From Adiantum capillus-veneris (Eukaryota; Streptophyta; Polypodiopsida; Polypodiales; Pteridaceae): a stretch of DNA of 64,000 nt. A program made the translations under genes and the position numbers. The stretch covers positions 93,359,247 to 93,423,246 of the forward strand of contig CM043954.1 in assembly GCA_014529385.2 (NCBI GenBank), in the 5' to 3' direction. Below are positions 11,728-22,260 of this stretch, piece by piece. The notes below the pieces were generated by a model. The model had not been told where the DNA came from, made no database searches, and was given only the letters and a program-made list of their open reading frames with translations. Every line of letters starts with the position of its first letter. Position 1 is the stretch's first letter.

Positions 11728-11766
<39 letters not shown>

Positions 11767-12730
11767 AACAAATGCAATGTTTGCGTGCAGTATATATACC
11801 CCACCTTCCCATTTGACACCCTTGATGTGGGTTTTTTTTGCACTGCCACATGGCAGCTCCTAGGAAGCCTCCATAATTTTCAAAAAACCCATTTATCCAC
11901 ATTAAAAAACTCTTTGTTTAAGCTCCTCCAATTTCTTGCTCGGTCGTCGGATGGACTGCCTATAAAACCCCACTTGGAGTCCTAGTTATTGGCTTTGACC
12001 CCCTTCATCTACTCCACATTTTGAGTTTCTCATGGCCTTGAACGGTGTGCCCAAACTTGCAAAAAATTCACATGCTCCTACTTTCCCCGCAAGTGCTCCA
12101 AACTTCAACCTGCCATATCTCGTCTCATGCACGAGATCTCGATCGACAAGTCGTCACTTCTTGATGATTCCATACACTACATACAACCGTTGAGAACATT
12201 GGAGAGCCCAAAAATATCCCTAACAACACACCTATAGAGGTGGCCAAAACACACCAAAACTGTCCCCCTTGAAAAATTCATCAGTCCATAACTTGCCCAC
12301 TTGAGCTCCCGTTGATGATCCAAAAATATCAACATGCACCACAATTCAAGCACTTTGAATCTTTCCACTCACATCAACTTAAACCATCCACCTGCATACT
12401 TGCATCTCAGCAAGGATCTGCAAAACATCCCATTTTTTAAATGCGATATCTTTCACCCTGTAGCTCCAATTGATGGGTCGTCTTGGAAAGCACCTTGAGT
12501 ATCACATCTTGCCACATCTTCCTGGAACTTTGGACACTTGCAGCAACCAAGCTAATTATCCCACCATGAAGCCTTCCTGGCCTAAAAAACCGCCATAGAT
12601 ATATATTTCTAGATACTCCTAGCTGCCATGGACCTTCATACATGCTTTAGCACCCTAGCTTGCACATGTAGGTATCTTTAGCACTACCTTGCACTGCTCA
12701 CAGCCCTGACCATGTTTGGCTACGTTATCA
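10837..12730 (-). repeat. Long terminal repeat A1 (1.9 kb), downstream LTR of a minus-strand element
   Basis: It aligns with 15493-16752 (same orientation), with 16753-19072 (inverted) and with the three counterparts in the second block. On the minus strand it starts TGATAACGTAGCC and ends TGTGTTTCA. A purine-rich tract (minus strand GACAAGGGGGTTGGGCAA, 12731-12748) directly precedes it, as a PPT should. It carries a CT microsatellite (11731-11764). The open frames it contains (for example 10960-11514) lack any protein motif and are not genes. Confidence 0.7.
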
Positions 12731-12879
12731 TTGCCCAACCCCCTTGTCAAACATTTATGTTAAACTAAAAGTATTTATTGAACTTGAAACTGCAACACTG
12801 AGCAAAAGCTGAGCAACCTGAGAAAACCACAATCGTATGTACAAAGGATGTACATGGCTCTATCTCCAATGTACACTAT

Positions 12880-13697
12880 CTCTTTTCAAGTGGGTCGCCC
12901 AACCTTCTGCATCATAGCTTGATCGTCAGTGGAATCAAACACTCGGCATTGTTTGTACCCATCCATTTGCAATAGCTTCCTGAAGTGCTACACCCATGCA
13001 AATACCCAATGATGCATACATAGTGCATATAGCACTCCTTCACCACTCCAAGCATTCACACACATCCAATAGGCTTCAAGTAAAGCAAAACAGTGCCCAC
13101 TATCTTGCTTCACATACATACTTGATCCTCCCTCCCAAACATATAGATTAGGGTTCCCCTCCAAGGACTCCTACAACTGTTGAGTGGACCATTGCATAAC
13201 TGCATTTACAAGCATACACTCCACCAATGTAGCACATAACATTTTTGAGAGATTTTCCACATCCATTGTAGCACCTTTGATCACTGCATCTTCAAACTTC
13301 TTGTACTCAATGGGTATGTCGGTAATATCCCGCGCATATGTCACAACCACACCTGGTGCTAGATGAGGCACAAGTCCACCCTTATCCTATATCCTGGCTA
13401 AATATTTTCTAACAAATACTAGTGATTCTTCATTTATGTCAACAATTGGGTCATCAAATTCCCAATCAACTCCGACATCAAGGCATACTTGATCGAAAGA
13501 AACTACATGTGGCATAACATATCCAAGGACATAACTAATGCCGTAGAGAGCCTGCAAAGTAAATGTGTCACCCCTAACAATAGCTTTACTTGTTTCCATA
13601 GAATCATGAGAAAAACCATATGTGTTTGTGCATGCTCAACTACTAGCCTCAAGGGGGTCACTATAATAGTAAAATGCCTATCACGTGGGTTCAACAT
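12880..13697 (-). pseudogene. Unrecognised coding region (about 260 aa) of the long-LTR element
   Basis: On the minus strand a single reading frame runs from about 13620 to 12900, interrupted only by isolated stops. It encodes blocks such as 'TLQALYGISYVLGYVMPHVV', 'WEFDDPIVDINEESLVFVRK', 'PHLAPGVVVTYARDI' and 'GATMDVENLSKMLCATLVEC'. The same blocks occur at 50565-51341 in the second copy. Two TAG codons (after 'KYLARI' and after 'TQQL') sit at the same places in both copies, each explicable as CAG to TAG. I recognise no family. Its position downstream of gag, on the gag strand, suggests an element-encoded protein or a captured host fragment. Confidence 0.5.
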
Positions 13698-13953
13698 TAA
13701 GGATTATTATATTATTTATGTTTTTATATTTTTACATACAGATGGGTGTTGAAAAAATATTTGTGAAAATAATTTACAAATTGAATAGAAAAGGGGCCCC
13801 TTTTATTGGTAAAAAATTCATAGGTAAGGGGTTTTATAAATATTGCTTGAACGCATGTGATATATATGTTTTACATATAATGACCCCCCCAAGCTGCTAG
13901 CATGTCATAAGCATCAAAAGGTTACCCAACCCCTTGGTCAACAATCTCATCTA

Positions 13954-14750
13954 CTACTTCATCTGTGCAAATGTTGATGAACAACAATGCTCGGTCATTA
14001 TTTCCCACATGTTAGCTTCATTCCCTCGCTCTTTATAAATATGGACTACCACCAAATCATCAGATAGATAAGGAAGTGACCCATCACATATCGGTTTGCC
14101 ATATACCAAAGAACCATCAATATCTGTTTGCTTGTCTGTGGATGTGGTCTCATCCTCCAAACTGCCATCAATGTCCAACTCCCAGCGGGTTGAATCTATA
14201 TCCTCCCTACCATAAGGCGATTACGCACATGTGCGTTCATTTTCATGCTACTCTAGGTGGGTTAGCCCACTCCTTGGTTATGTACATCACCTACTCCACT
14301 TTATAATGGCCTTTTGACTTCATTTCTACTTCTTCAACAACCTCCATCAATTGCATGGCTATCTTGGCATCATCTACCAAAAGATGGACTTCACAATCCC
14401 TTAGCACCTTGGAATCCACAACATCTGCTATCCTCTTCATGTGCAAAATTTCATAAACATCTTACCTCAAAGAAATCAACTTAGTCTCCCAACTGGCATT
14501 GGTGTCCCAAGAATTGCTAGATCTCGACAAAACCTCATCTTCATTCTTTGAAATTATCACCTCTCGTACTTCATCAATTAGATGCCTATTAGATAGGTCC
14601 TCGTCTTGCTTGACCTTGTAGTTTGGTTATGCTTCAACCATATCTGCAATTTCTTGATCCAGAACATACACCACCTCTTTGACAGCTTTGGCCATCTCTT
14701 CTCTTCTTGGGCAAGAAAACCGGGCGGCACTATGAACATGCCCCTCTGCA
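13954..14750 (-). pseudogene. Protein-like segments between gag and the unknown ORF
   Basis: Minus-strand translation from about 14700 to 14280 gives an almost open stretch. It is rich in E, D, V and K ('LIDEVREVIISKNEDEVLSR', 'MKRIADVVDSKVLRDCEVHL', 'LVDDAKIAMQLMEVVEEVEM') with two stops. A second piece at 13954-14178 ('LPYLSDDLVVVHIYKERGNE') follows. The composition suggests a charged, possibly coiled-coil, gag C-terminal or spacer region. No family is recognised. Confidence 0.4.
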
Positions 14751-14899
14751 ACTGTTAAGATCTCACAGGTACATGAGGTATCTTCTATATTCAGCCATTA
14801 GTTCTACTAGATTTTTTCAATCAGCATATGGAAAAACATTTACCTTTTAAAGTCCTATATGCTTTGGACTAGGTACACAAAATGTCTATGCATGATGCA

Positions 14900-15415
14900 A
14901 CAAACCCATCTCTAGTTTCTTCTTAACTTTGAGGCCATTTACTTTGGAAATCTTGACAACTTCATCATAACACTTTGGGTCTTCATCCTCTACTTTCTCT
15001 TGGACTCGAGGATGTAGGCAAGCTAGAAATCTCTCCAACTTGAAGAATTTTGCATTGGCAACTTGAATAACAACAACTAAATCTTTCTAGCATGCTTAAA
15101 ATCTATCAAGAAAAGTATTGAAATCCTCACTTACATCCTGCCATAGGCCTTTAATCTTTGTATCCACTTCAATAGCCAACACCACCCTTTGAAATCTGTG
15201 TAAAAGTTGCTCTCAAACACCAATCCAATCCTGCCTCCTTGCAACATCTAAACCATCAAACCAGGTCTTTGCTTTACCTCACAACACCAATGACATCGTT
15301 TGCAACTTTGCTTTATTGCTCCACATTTGCAATGATAACATAAAGAACTCAAAATCCGTAATCCACTTGTCTGCGTCTTCATCATTGTTGAAAATTGAAC
15401 CAATATTTTGCCTCA
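14900..15415 (-). pseudogene. Gag-like capsid domain of the long-LTR element
   Basis: Minus-strand translation begins 'MRQNIGSIFNNDEDADKWI', then 'TDFEFFMLSLQMWSNKAKLQ', 'GKAKTWFDGL', 'QDVSEDFNTFLDRF' and 'FFKLERFLACLHPRVQEKVE'. These line up block for block with the plus-strand gag at 59354-59830 ('EWMSNFEMYMLSLHMPNEDS', 'GKAKVWYEALEG', 'KKDVSEEFNFFG', 'KFMACLHPKVREKVDFESPK'). That establishes a shared Ty3/gypsy-type gag family (compare the retrotrans_gag pattern W..F...L.G.A..W). At least four stops make it non-functional. The first Met lies about 75 bases from the LTR edge. Confidence 0.75.
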
Positions 15416-15492
15416 TTTTTGTTCACAAACACATGTTCAAGGAATCATGAGCATGCTTCTCGGTGTGGGCACTAGAAGATGGATAGGGGGAA

Positions 15493-16380
15493 TGAGGAAC
15501 ACACTCAAGACACACATAGTTGCCCCTATATATCTCATGTTATTCACAACACCCTTGTCCTTTCAAAAAAAACTTCAAAAACGACAAATCAAACTAGCAG
15601 GACCCGCTTTCACACTTCCCAATGCACACACAGCCAACAAGATCACCACATCGCACACATGCATCATTGCAGTCCAATTTGGCAATTCCAACTCACACAA
15701 CACCTCTTACTCACTCTTTCTACACACAGACACCACTGAGTAGGGAGGGAACACACTTCCTCAGCCGACACCATGGAACAAAGCTAGAGCAGGAGAAAGA
15801 GACGGGGAAATCAACATTGCACAAAACAAAGCAGGCTTGTTGATCTTGATTAAAAAAATACTTACAACCTTCAAAGCACCATCAACATGGATATCTTTGA
15901 CAAAAAAAAGTTGCTCTTGCCTTCACAGGAACCATACACCCTCAAAAGATCTTCTTTTGGCTGGAGAGGCTCTCCCTCTATTAAAAAACAAACTCTTGAT
16001 CTCCCTACAAAAAAAGACCCCCAAAATGATTTTTCAAACCTCTTATAGAGGTGCATTACATTTTTTGGCACCTCACCTCCCATTGGTCCATCCAACCATT
16101 TGACTTCAAATCCTTTCACGGAGGTGCCCTCTTGTGTTCCAAGAATCACATAGGATCTCGACTTTACCAATAGCGCTTGACTACTGCCCCCAAGTGGGTG
16201 ACCGTTATCCTCAATAAAAAGGACGGGGCCATGTGGGCACCTCTATGTGAACATCACTCAGAAAGGCACCACCAAATAGCCAATGCCCCCGTAGGTGCAC
16301 TGCCAATGGAACCACCAACAAGCACCAAATGTTTCCCATGTAGCACCCTTGCACACGAGGGAGGGAGGGAGCCATTGAAG

Positions 16381-16427
<47 letters not shown>

Positions 16428-16752
16428 CCCCCCGCCTTGATACAACTAATGCAATGTTTTCTGTAGTACATATAACCCGTCTTCCCATTTGGAACCCCTC
16501 ATGTGGGTTTAATTTGCATTGCCACATGGAGGTTCCTAGGGAGCCCTCCATAATTTTTAAAAAACCCACTTATCCACATTTAAAAACTCCCTTTGACTGA
16601 CTCTTTAACCTCCTCCAATTTACTACTCATCGTTAGATAGAACGCTTGTAAAACCCCACTGGGAGTCCCAATTACCGGCTTTAACCCTTATCATCTACTC
16701 CATATTCCGGGTTCCATGTGGCCTCGAACTGCACGCCCAAACATGGGAAAAG
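15493..16752 (-). repeat. Long terminal repeat A2, truncated upstream LTR
   Basis: It matches A1 from its end-proximal half through the CT microsatellite (16381-16425) to about 16745. There the match stops and an inverted LTR copy begins. The inner edge (TG at 15493) is followed on the minus strand by TTCCCCCTATCCATCTTC, which recurs after the inverted copy at 19073, so this sequence is the start of the element's internal leader. A clear tRNA complement (PBS) was not identified. Confidence 0.65.
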
Positions 16753-17948
16753 GTAACATTGGTGCAGTCAAAGTTGGTCCGAGCTGGAAAGTGATCTATG
16801 CCAGGCAAAGGCTGCAGACCAGTGTAGTGCAAAAGGCTAGGGTAGGTACCAATGTCATGGGCAGCCAAAGAGTAGCGGAAATGTATGCTTATTGCGGCTT
16901 TTTAGGCCAAAAGTCTCAAGATAGGTCCACATGGGATAGCAAGTGAAGGTGCCCAAAGTGCCAAACTAGTGCTCTAGAATGTAGTGTTTGATGTGCTCTA
17001 GAAGTCGGTCCAGACGATTCGTCAAATAGAGTCGCAATACTCACGATATTGCAGTTCAAAGTTAGAAGGTTTAACAGATTCCCGACGAAGAGAGCAGTTG
17101 GGGACGGATGGCCCAGTCAGATGTCATCAGATAGATGTGCAGAGCTCAAATTATGGAGCGTCCTTATTTTCTCGGATTGCTAATCAGAGCTTTGGATAGC
17201 AAGTTATGGCTAGTTAAAGTTTTGCTAGGGGCAAAGTTGGTGCCCACTTGACCACATGCGAAGTCATTCCATTTGGTGTTTTTGGGGCTCGACAAAGTTC
17301 GAGAAGGTGCTATGCGGTGTATGGAGCCTGAAGTGGAAAGTTATAGCAGTTGGAAGGTTGAGTGCAGTTGCCCGGAAGGGAGCAGTAGATATTGTTTCCT
17401 CGTTTTTAATGATCTTGGTTGGCAGCCTCGAGGAGGTCAAAAAGTAGTAAAGCCGGGGAATTTAGGGTAGGCAAGGAGGCCCTCTCACCAAGCTTTACAG
17501 ATTGCCCATTGAGCAGGGGAGCATGGAGATACTGCAGGATAAGAGGAGCCAAAAGATTGGGGATATTTTTTGAGGAAAAAAATTGAAGTTTCAAGCTCAC
17601 GAGAGGGTGCCACATTGCCGAGAAAGCTCTTACATACACAGACGGGGGTTCAGATGGAAGGGTTCAATAGCTGGGCTGTAAGCTCGATTTGGAGTGGATA
17701 AGGGAGTAAGAGCTCTGTTCGAGTGCTGACGATGGAGGCCCTCACGGGGCGCTCTGTTGGTGGTACTCGCGGCCATGCGCGTGCGTGCGATGCAATTTTC
17801 GGGTGGCGTGCTGGCCGATCAAGGCGGCGGCGGTTCAGTGTGGCGCGAGTGGGCGGCCTGGGCTTTGCATTGATGATGTGGCAACGCACTTGCAAGGGTC
17901 CAATAACACGCTGCACCCACTAGGGGGCCCCTTTTGAAATGTAAAGTC

Positions 17949-17982
<34 letters not shown>

Positions 17983-18025
17983 AAGCTATATCGCTAGTGG
18001 TGAGGTAAGGGGAAGGTTCCATGGG

Positions 18026-18092
<67 letters not shown>

Positions 18093-19165
18093 CGGGAAGC
18101 TCGTGGGGGAAGGAATAAGAGAGGGAGAAAGCCCAAAGGGTGGCTGAAAGCGACAAACAAAGGGAACCAATGGGGAAATTTGAGGTGAAGGCAAGGAGGA
18201 GATGGCTGAGCACGGCAAGACCAAGATGGAGGGTGAGGAAAAAGAGAGAGAAGAATGTTGGTGGAGGTAGATGAAGCAAAGGACCGGACAAAGATGGTCA
18301 AAGGAGAAGTCAAAGGAGCAGTGCAAGAGGGAGCCTCCCAAAGGGTGAAAATAAAAGAGAAAAACATAAGGAATAAAAAATGATGCGAAGGGGCACTAGC
18401 GATGTCGCTAGTGCACCCTCTCTCAAGTGCAAAGAGAACCAAAGAGAGCAAATGAAAGCAAAGCGGCTCCCCCTTTCCAAAATTTTTAAATAGAGATATC
18501 ACATGGGCCAATGGGAGAGCAGATTCTAAAGTTAAAGACTCCCCACTATAAAAGTCATTAAGTAATCAAACTAAGGGCTTTTCTTGTGCCGTTTGAAGCC
18601 TGCAAAGTGCGGTCTTTTTGAAGAGGAGTGTGCTTGTCAACCCCCTTAGTAACTTTTCTTGAAAATAGCCATTGTGATGGCAGTGCAAGCATTTGTACAT
18701 GCCTTTTGAAGCGTAATCAAGCCATTGTTGCCCTCTTTTGCTGTCATTTCCCCTTCCCCCCTTCTGTTTCTCCTGCTCTTGTGCCTCTCCTCGGTGTCGG
18801 CATTGTGGATATGTGTTCCCCCTAGGCTGATGGTGTTTTGTGTGAGAGACTAAGATTGAGCGGCTGTGTGTGTGCAAGGGTGGAGAGCAACCATGGCAAT
18901 AGGTGTGTGTTGTGTGGTGGACTTGTGGAATGTGTAAGCATCGAAAATAGAGCAGGCGGTGGTTTGCTAGTGAAAAATGTGTTTTTGAAGGTGTTTTATG
19001 AGAGGATAGGGGTGTTGTGGATACCCTGAGCTATAGATAGGCCTTTGTTGTTGTGCCAGGCATGTTCCCCCATTCTCCCTCTCCATCTTCTGGTGCCCCC
19101 ACGGAGGCCCGGAGGATTCACTATTAATAATGGGGGGAGGTCACGTCGGTGCATCCAAACTAGAG
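16753..19165 (+). repeat. Inverted long terminal repeat plus 5' leader (head-to-head copy)
   Basis: Reading plus, 'taacattggtgcagtcaaag' matches the complement of the LTR end preserved at 21460-21480. The stretch around 16880-16900 matches the complement of A1 near 12580. The sequence at 18530-19040 matches the complement of A1/A2 starts. The LTR ends near 19072 and continues into leader sequence (19073-19165) homologous to the region beside A2. It is thus LTR plus leader of a second element in opposite orientation. It holds C31 (17950-17980) and a 60-bp GA array (18029-18088). The long Ser/Leu-rich frames here are translations of the GA array, not genes. Confidence 0.65.
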
Positions 19166-19174
19166 AAACCCCTC

Positions 19175-19957
19175 AGTATGTGCAAATAAGAAATTGAAGA
19201 GGAAGAAGGTTCGAACTTCGCAAGGAGTAGATTTTTTTATTTTTAGCTTATTTGTGTGTGTATATGGATTCATGTCAGTGCTCAAGAAACATTTAGTTTT
19301 ACAGACTTAAACTTCTAAAGGTAAAATGACTAAAGTTGAAGGGTTTTACAAAACATACATATTTGACCTAAGGCTATATAGACATGGATAAAAGCTCAAC
19401 TTTATGGCGACCTTTAGAAGAAAATCGGAAAATTTACATAAGCTATACTATGAATACCGGGCAAAAATGGAAGAGGCAGCAAGTCCTGAGCTGACTCACG
19501 ATAGGTCGAAGCTTCAACTAGGTCGATCGTTAGAGTCAGACAGAGTGTAAAACGTCACACCGTAGCTCTCAACTAGGTCGTAGGACTTATGATTAGGACA
19601 ATCAAACTCAGCAAGTCAGCAGAGGAACTCGACCGCGCACGTCAAGACTCAACGCCAACAGGTCGTGACTCGGACTCCAGAGGTGAGAGCACTGCGCAGT
19701 GCAGGTGACAGCGATGACGACTCATTGCTTAGTGACAAGTTCAGACTCATGAGAAGCAGGCAGAGATGATGCAAGACAAGTGTGAGAATTTGTCATGACT
19801 CAATGTGGCCCTTTAGGCCTTAAGGGTTGCATATGCGTTCAAACTTCACACGACCATGGAGTCATCGACAAACCCCAACATCCAAACTTTAAACTTCACA
19901 GGACGAATGATGAATCTCGATAACTAAATAAAAATTAGAGGAAATTACTAAGCTACC
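19175..19957. other. Unassigned 0.78-kb segment shared by both blocks
   Basis: It is matched by 57511-58295 with high similarity. It contains a GTCG-rich stretch (19490-19690) with 'aggtcg' repeated about four times among 'gactca' motifs. The right edge carries the left terminal sequence of the MITE family ('gaggaaattactaa'). No coding frame survives in both copies, and no function is assigned. Confidence 0.5.
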
Positions 19958-19966
19958 AAAAATTCC

Positions 19967-20235
19967 AGAGAGTACTTTCTACTCTCTCTATGCCATATTA
20001 GTCTACTAATCTAGAGAACAGAACTTGAAATGTAAGTATGATCTTCAGTCACCTATGGTTAAAGAGAGTGCTTTCTATTCTATCTATGCCATATTAGTAT
20101 GGTAATCTAAAGAACGGAACTTGAAATGTAAGTATGATCTCCAATCACCTATGGTTAAAGAGAGTGATTTATACTCTCTCTATGCCATATGAGTCTGGTA
20201 ATCTAGAGAACTTGAAACAACGGAACTTGAAATAA
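19967..20235. repeat. Tandem repeat, 96-bp unit, about 2.8 copies
   Basis: Units start at 19967, 20063 and 20159. Each begins 'agagagt', then 'tctatgccatat', 'gaacttgaaatgtaagtatg' and 'caatcacctatggtta'-like sequence. The array lies immediately after the point where the two blocks diverge, and it is absent from the second block. Confidence 0.9.
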
Positions 20236-21237
20236 CATCGGGGTTAGCTATTAGCAACATGGTTAGCTATGATTAGAAATGAACCATAATTAGAGGGAAA
20301 CAACAAAATTAAGTAGCTATTTCTTCTTCCCAAGCAAAAGGCTTGCTTATGGAAAAATGAGAGCTTAAGCATAAATTTATGTAAGCATGACAGGAAATCA
20401 ATTTCAAGAAAATGCAAGAGCATAAAAAGAACAAGGAAACATTACCTTAATGTGTGTATGGTATAGTCTTCTCTTGCTTTGGATGTAGTAGGCTCTTCCT
20501 TTGCTTGAAGACCCCTGATGTGGCTACTTGGAATGAGAGAATGGTAAGAGGCAAAGGGGATTCAAGCTATGGAAATCTTGAGAATTAGGAGAGAGAAGGG
20601 GGAGAGTGTAGTGTGAAGAAGAAGATCAAGATTTGACAAACTTGATTAGGATTTTGACCATGGATTCTCTTGGAGAGATGTGTGTGTATGTGTGTGTGTG
20701 CGAAAGAGGTTTGGCTATCGCTTTCTCAAGCTTACTCTCAAGTTTGCACCTTGAGATAAAATGAAGGAGAGACGTGAAAATGAGAAGAGAAACCCTCTTT
20801 TTATGCACATTTTTTATAAATGTCTTTACTTATCTTGATAGCTTACCTTCCTTATTTTGATAACTTATCTTTCTTTGATAATTTATCTTGATACCTTGTT
20901 TTACTTATCAAAACTTTCTCAAGAAGTTACTTACTCACCTTATCCTTATCTTCTCTTTTCCTTCTTCATCTTTTTCTTTTTCCTTTTCCTTTATTTTATC
21001 TTTTCCTTTATTCTAATTTTTCTCAAAATGAAAAGCTGATTTCCTATGCATTGGTTATGTCTATGTTCCTATGGCATAAGCCGGGAGTGTCTGGTGAGTA
21101 TACTTTAGTGCTTAAATTGAACCCAAATTTTTCTCAAACATTTTTTTCTTTCTATTATTTCTTTTTCTTTTTCATCTTTTAAGTCGGTGGCTTAGATGTG
21201 TTGGCCTTGCGTAAGGGATAGGAGAAGGCCCTTACAG
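20236..21237. other. AT-rich spacer
   Basis: Long T/C-rich and TTATC-rich stretches (20820-21020) and a GT microsatellite (20679-20701) are seen. No gene or element motif is recognised. Confidence 0.4.
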
Positions 21238-21239
21238 AA

Positions 21240-21480
21240 AACACATTGAATACCATCCCTTGCCACATATTCCCGGTACTTTGGCCTCTTGAAAAGCCAA
21301 TGTAATTAGCCCGCCATGGAGCCTTTCTAGCCTGAAAAACACCATAGACATATATTTCTAGATACCCCTAGCTGCACTAGACCTTCATACAAGCTTTAAC
21401 ACCCTAGCTTGCACATGTAGGCATCTTTAGCCCTACCTTGCACTGCTCATAGCCACGACTGTCTTTGACTGCACCAATGT
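21240..21480 (-). repeat. Fragment of the long LTR (terminal 240 bp)
   Basis: Matches A1 at about 12490-12730: 'gcctttctagcctgaaaaac', 'tatatttctagatacccct' and 'caccctagcttgcacatgta' recur in order. It preserves the LTR end 'gactgcaccaatgtta', used here to define the edge of the inverted copy at 16753. The rest of that LTR is absent. Confidence 0.75.
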
Positions 21481-21962
21481 TAAGCGCCATTTCTGGGTTC
21501 TTGAAGACAAAGAGATAATGGACTTTGGGAAGGACCTGGATGGTTTTGACCTTGGCTCCGATGGCGCTCCACTGTGTCCTTATCTAGGACCGTAGAATCT
21601 CTACTAGAGAGTGTAGGCCTCCTAAGAGGCCTATGAGGTCCCGTGCCTCTAGGTCATGTTGTTATTTTCTAACTTGAGTTGTAGGAAGGGTTATTAGAGG
21701 GATTACATGTTCCATAGGGAACTTTTAAGAAGTGCTTTTTCTTTATCCAATGAAAAGGTTTTTGGGCAGCAGATCCTTCTCTCTAGATGGAGCTTGTGAA
21801 GGATCAACTTTATCTGTGCTTGTAGGGCCTTCAAGAGATTGCACCCGTATTTGCTAGTCATTAAAGTTGACCAAGTTTAATGGAAGGGTTGCCTAAAGCT
21901 TTTGGATGATCTCCTTTGGTAGTGCGTCCACTACCTCCTGTAGAGGGCAATAGGAAGGGGGA

Positions 21963-22032
<70 letters not shown>

Positions 22033-22260
22033 CGCGTGAAGAATATTTCTTCGTACAAGAGATCTCTGGGGAAGGGGTTAGATGGGTCCAAGACAGAATC
22101 ATGAGAGGAAGCACGAGGAGAGGAGGGGGGGGGAGGGGATGACATTGTCCCTCTCCTCGAGTGATGGCCATGAAGAGACAACTTAGTATGACTAGGGTTA
22201 CTCAAGTGGGAGTTCTTCCTGCCTAGATTTGCCTAAACTCCATTTTTCCTACTTGTGTTA
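21481..22260. other. Unassigned segment with a 68-nt poly-G run (21965-22032)
   Basis: The run of about 68 uninterrupted G residues is the longest homopolymer in the window. Open frames across it encode poly-Gly or poly-Pro and are artefacts. The flanking 0.7 kb (for example 'gacaaagagataatggactt') resembles degraded minus-strand coding DNA, but I could not place it in a family. Confidence 0.5.

Larger units (their letters stand above)
12731..15492 (-). mobile_element. Internal region of the long-LTR element, gag plus unknown ORF, no pol
   Basis: About 2.76 kb between two same-orientation repeats. On the minus strand it holds a gag-like domain (15415-14900) close to the upstream LTR, then two further protein-like stretches, then the PPT and the downstream LTR. 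I find no protease, RT, RNase H or integrase motif, so it resembles a non-autonomous LTR element that would need enzymes in trans. The second-block copy (50409-52439) has lost about 0.7 kb covering much of gag. Confidence 0.65.

Noticed and set aside
15493-15520. Plus-strand reading of the purine tract at 15474-15492 as a PPT for a plus-strand element
   Set aside because: The gag domain next to it is on the minus strand, and a second purine tract lies at the other LTR in the minus-strand sense. The tract here is better explained as the complement of the leader sequence also seen at 19073.
17819-18511. 230-codon minus-strand frame, Ser/Leu-rich with possible membrane segments
   Set aside because: Its body is the translation of a GA array plus a C run. 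The counterpart at 54832-55383 changes length with the microsatellite.
21861-22205. Proline-rich 114-codon frame
   Set aside because: The proline stretch is the complement of a 68-nt G run. No other feature supports a gene.
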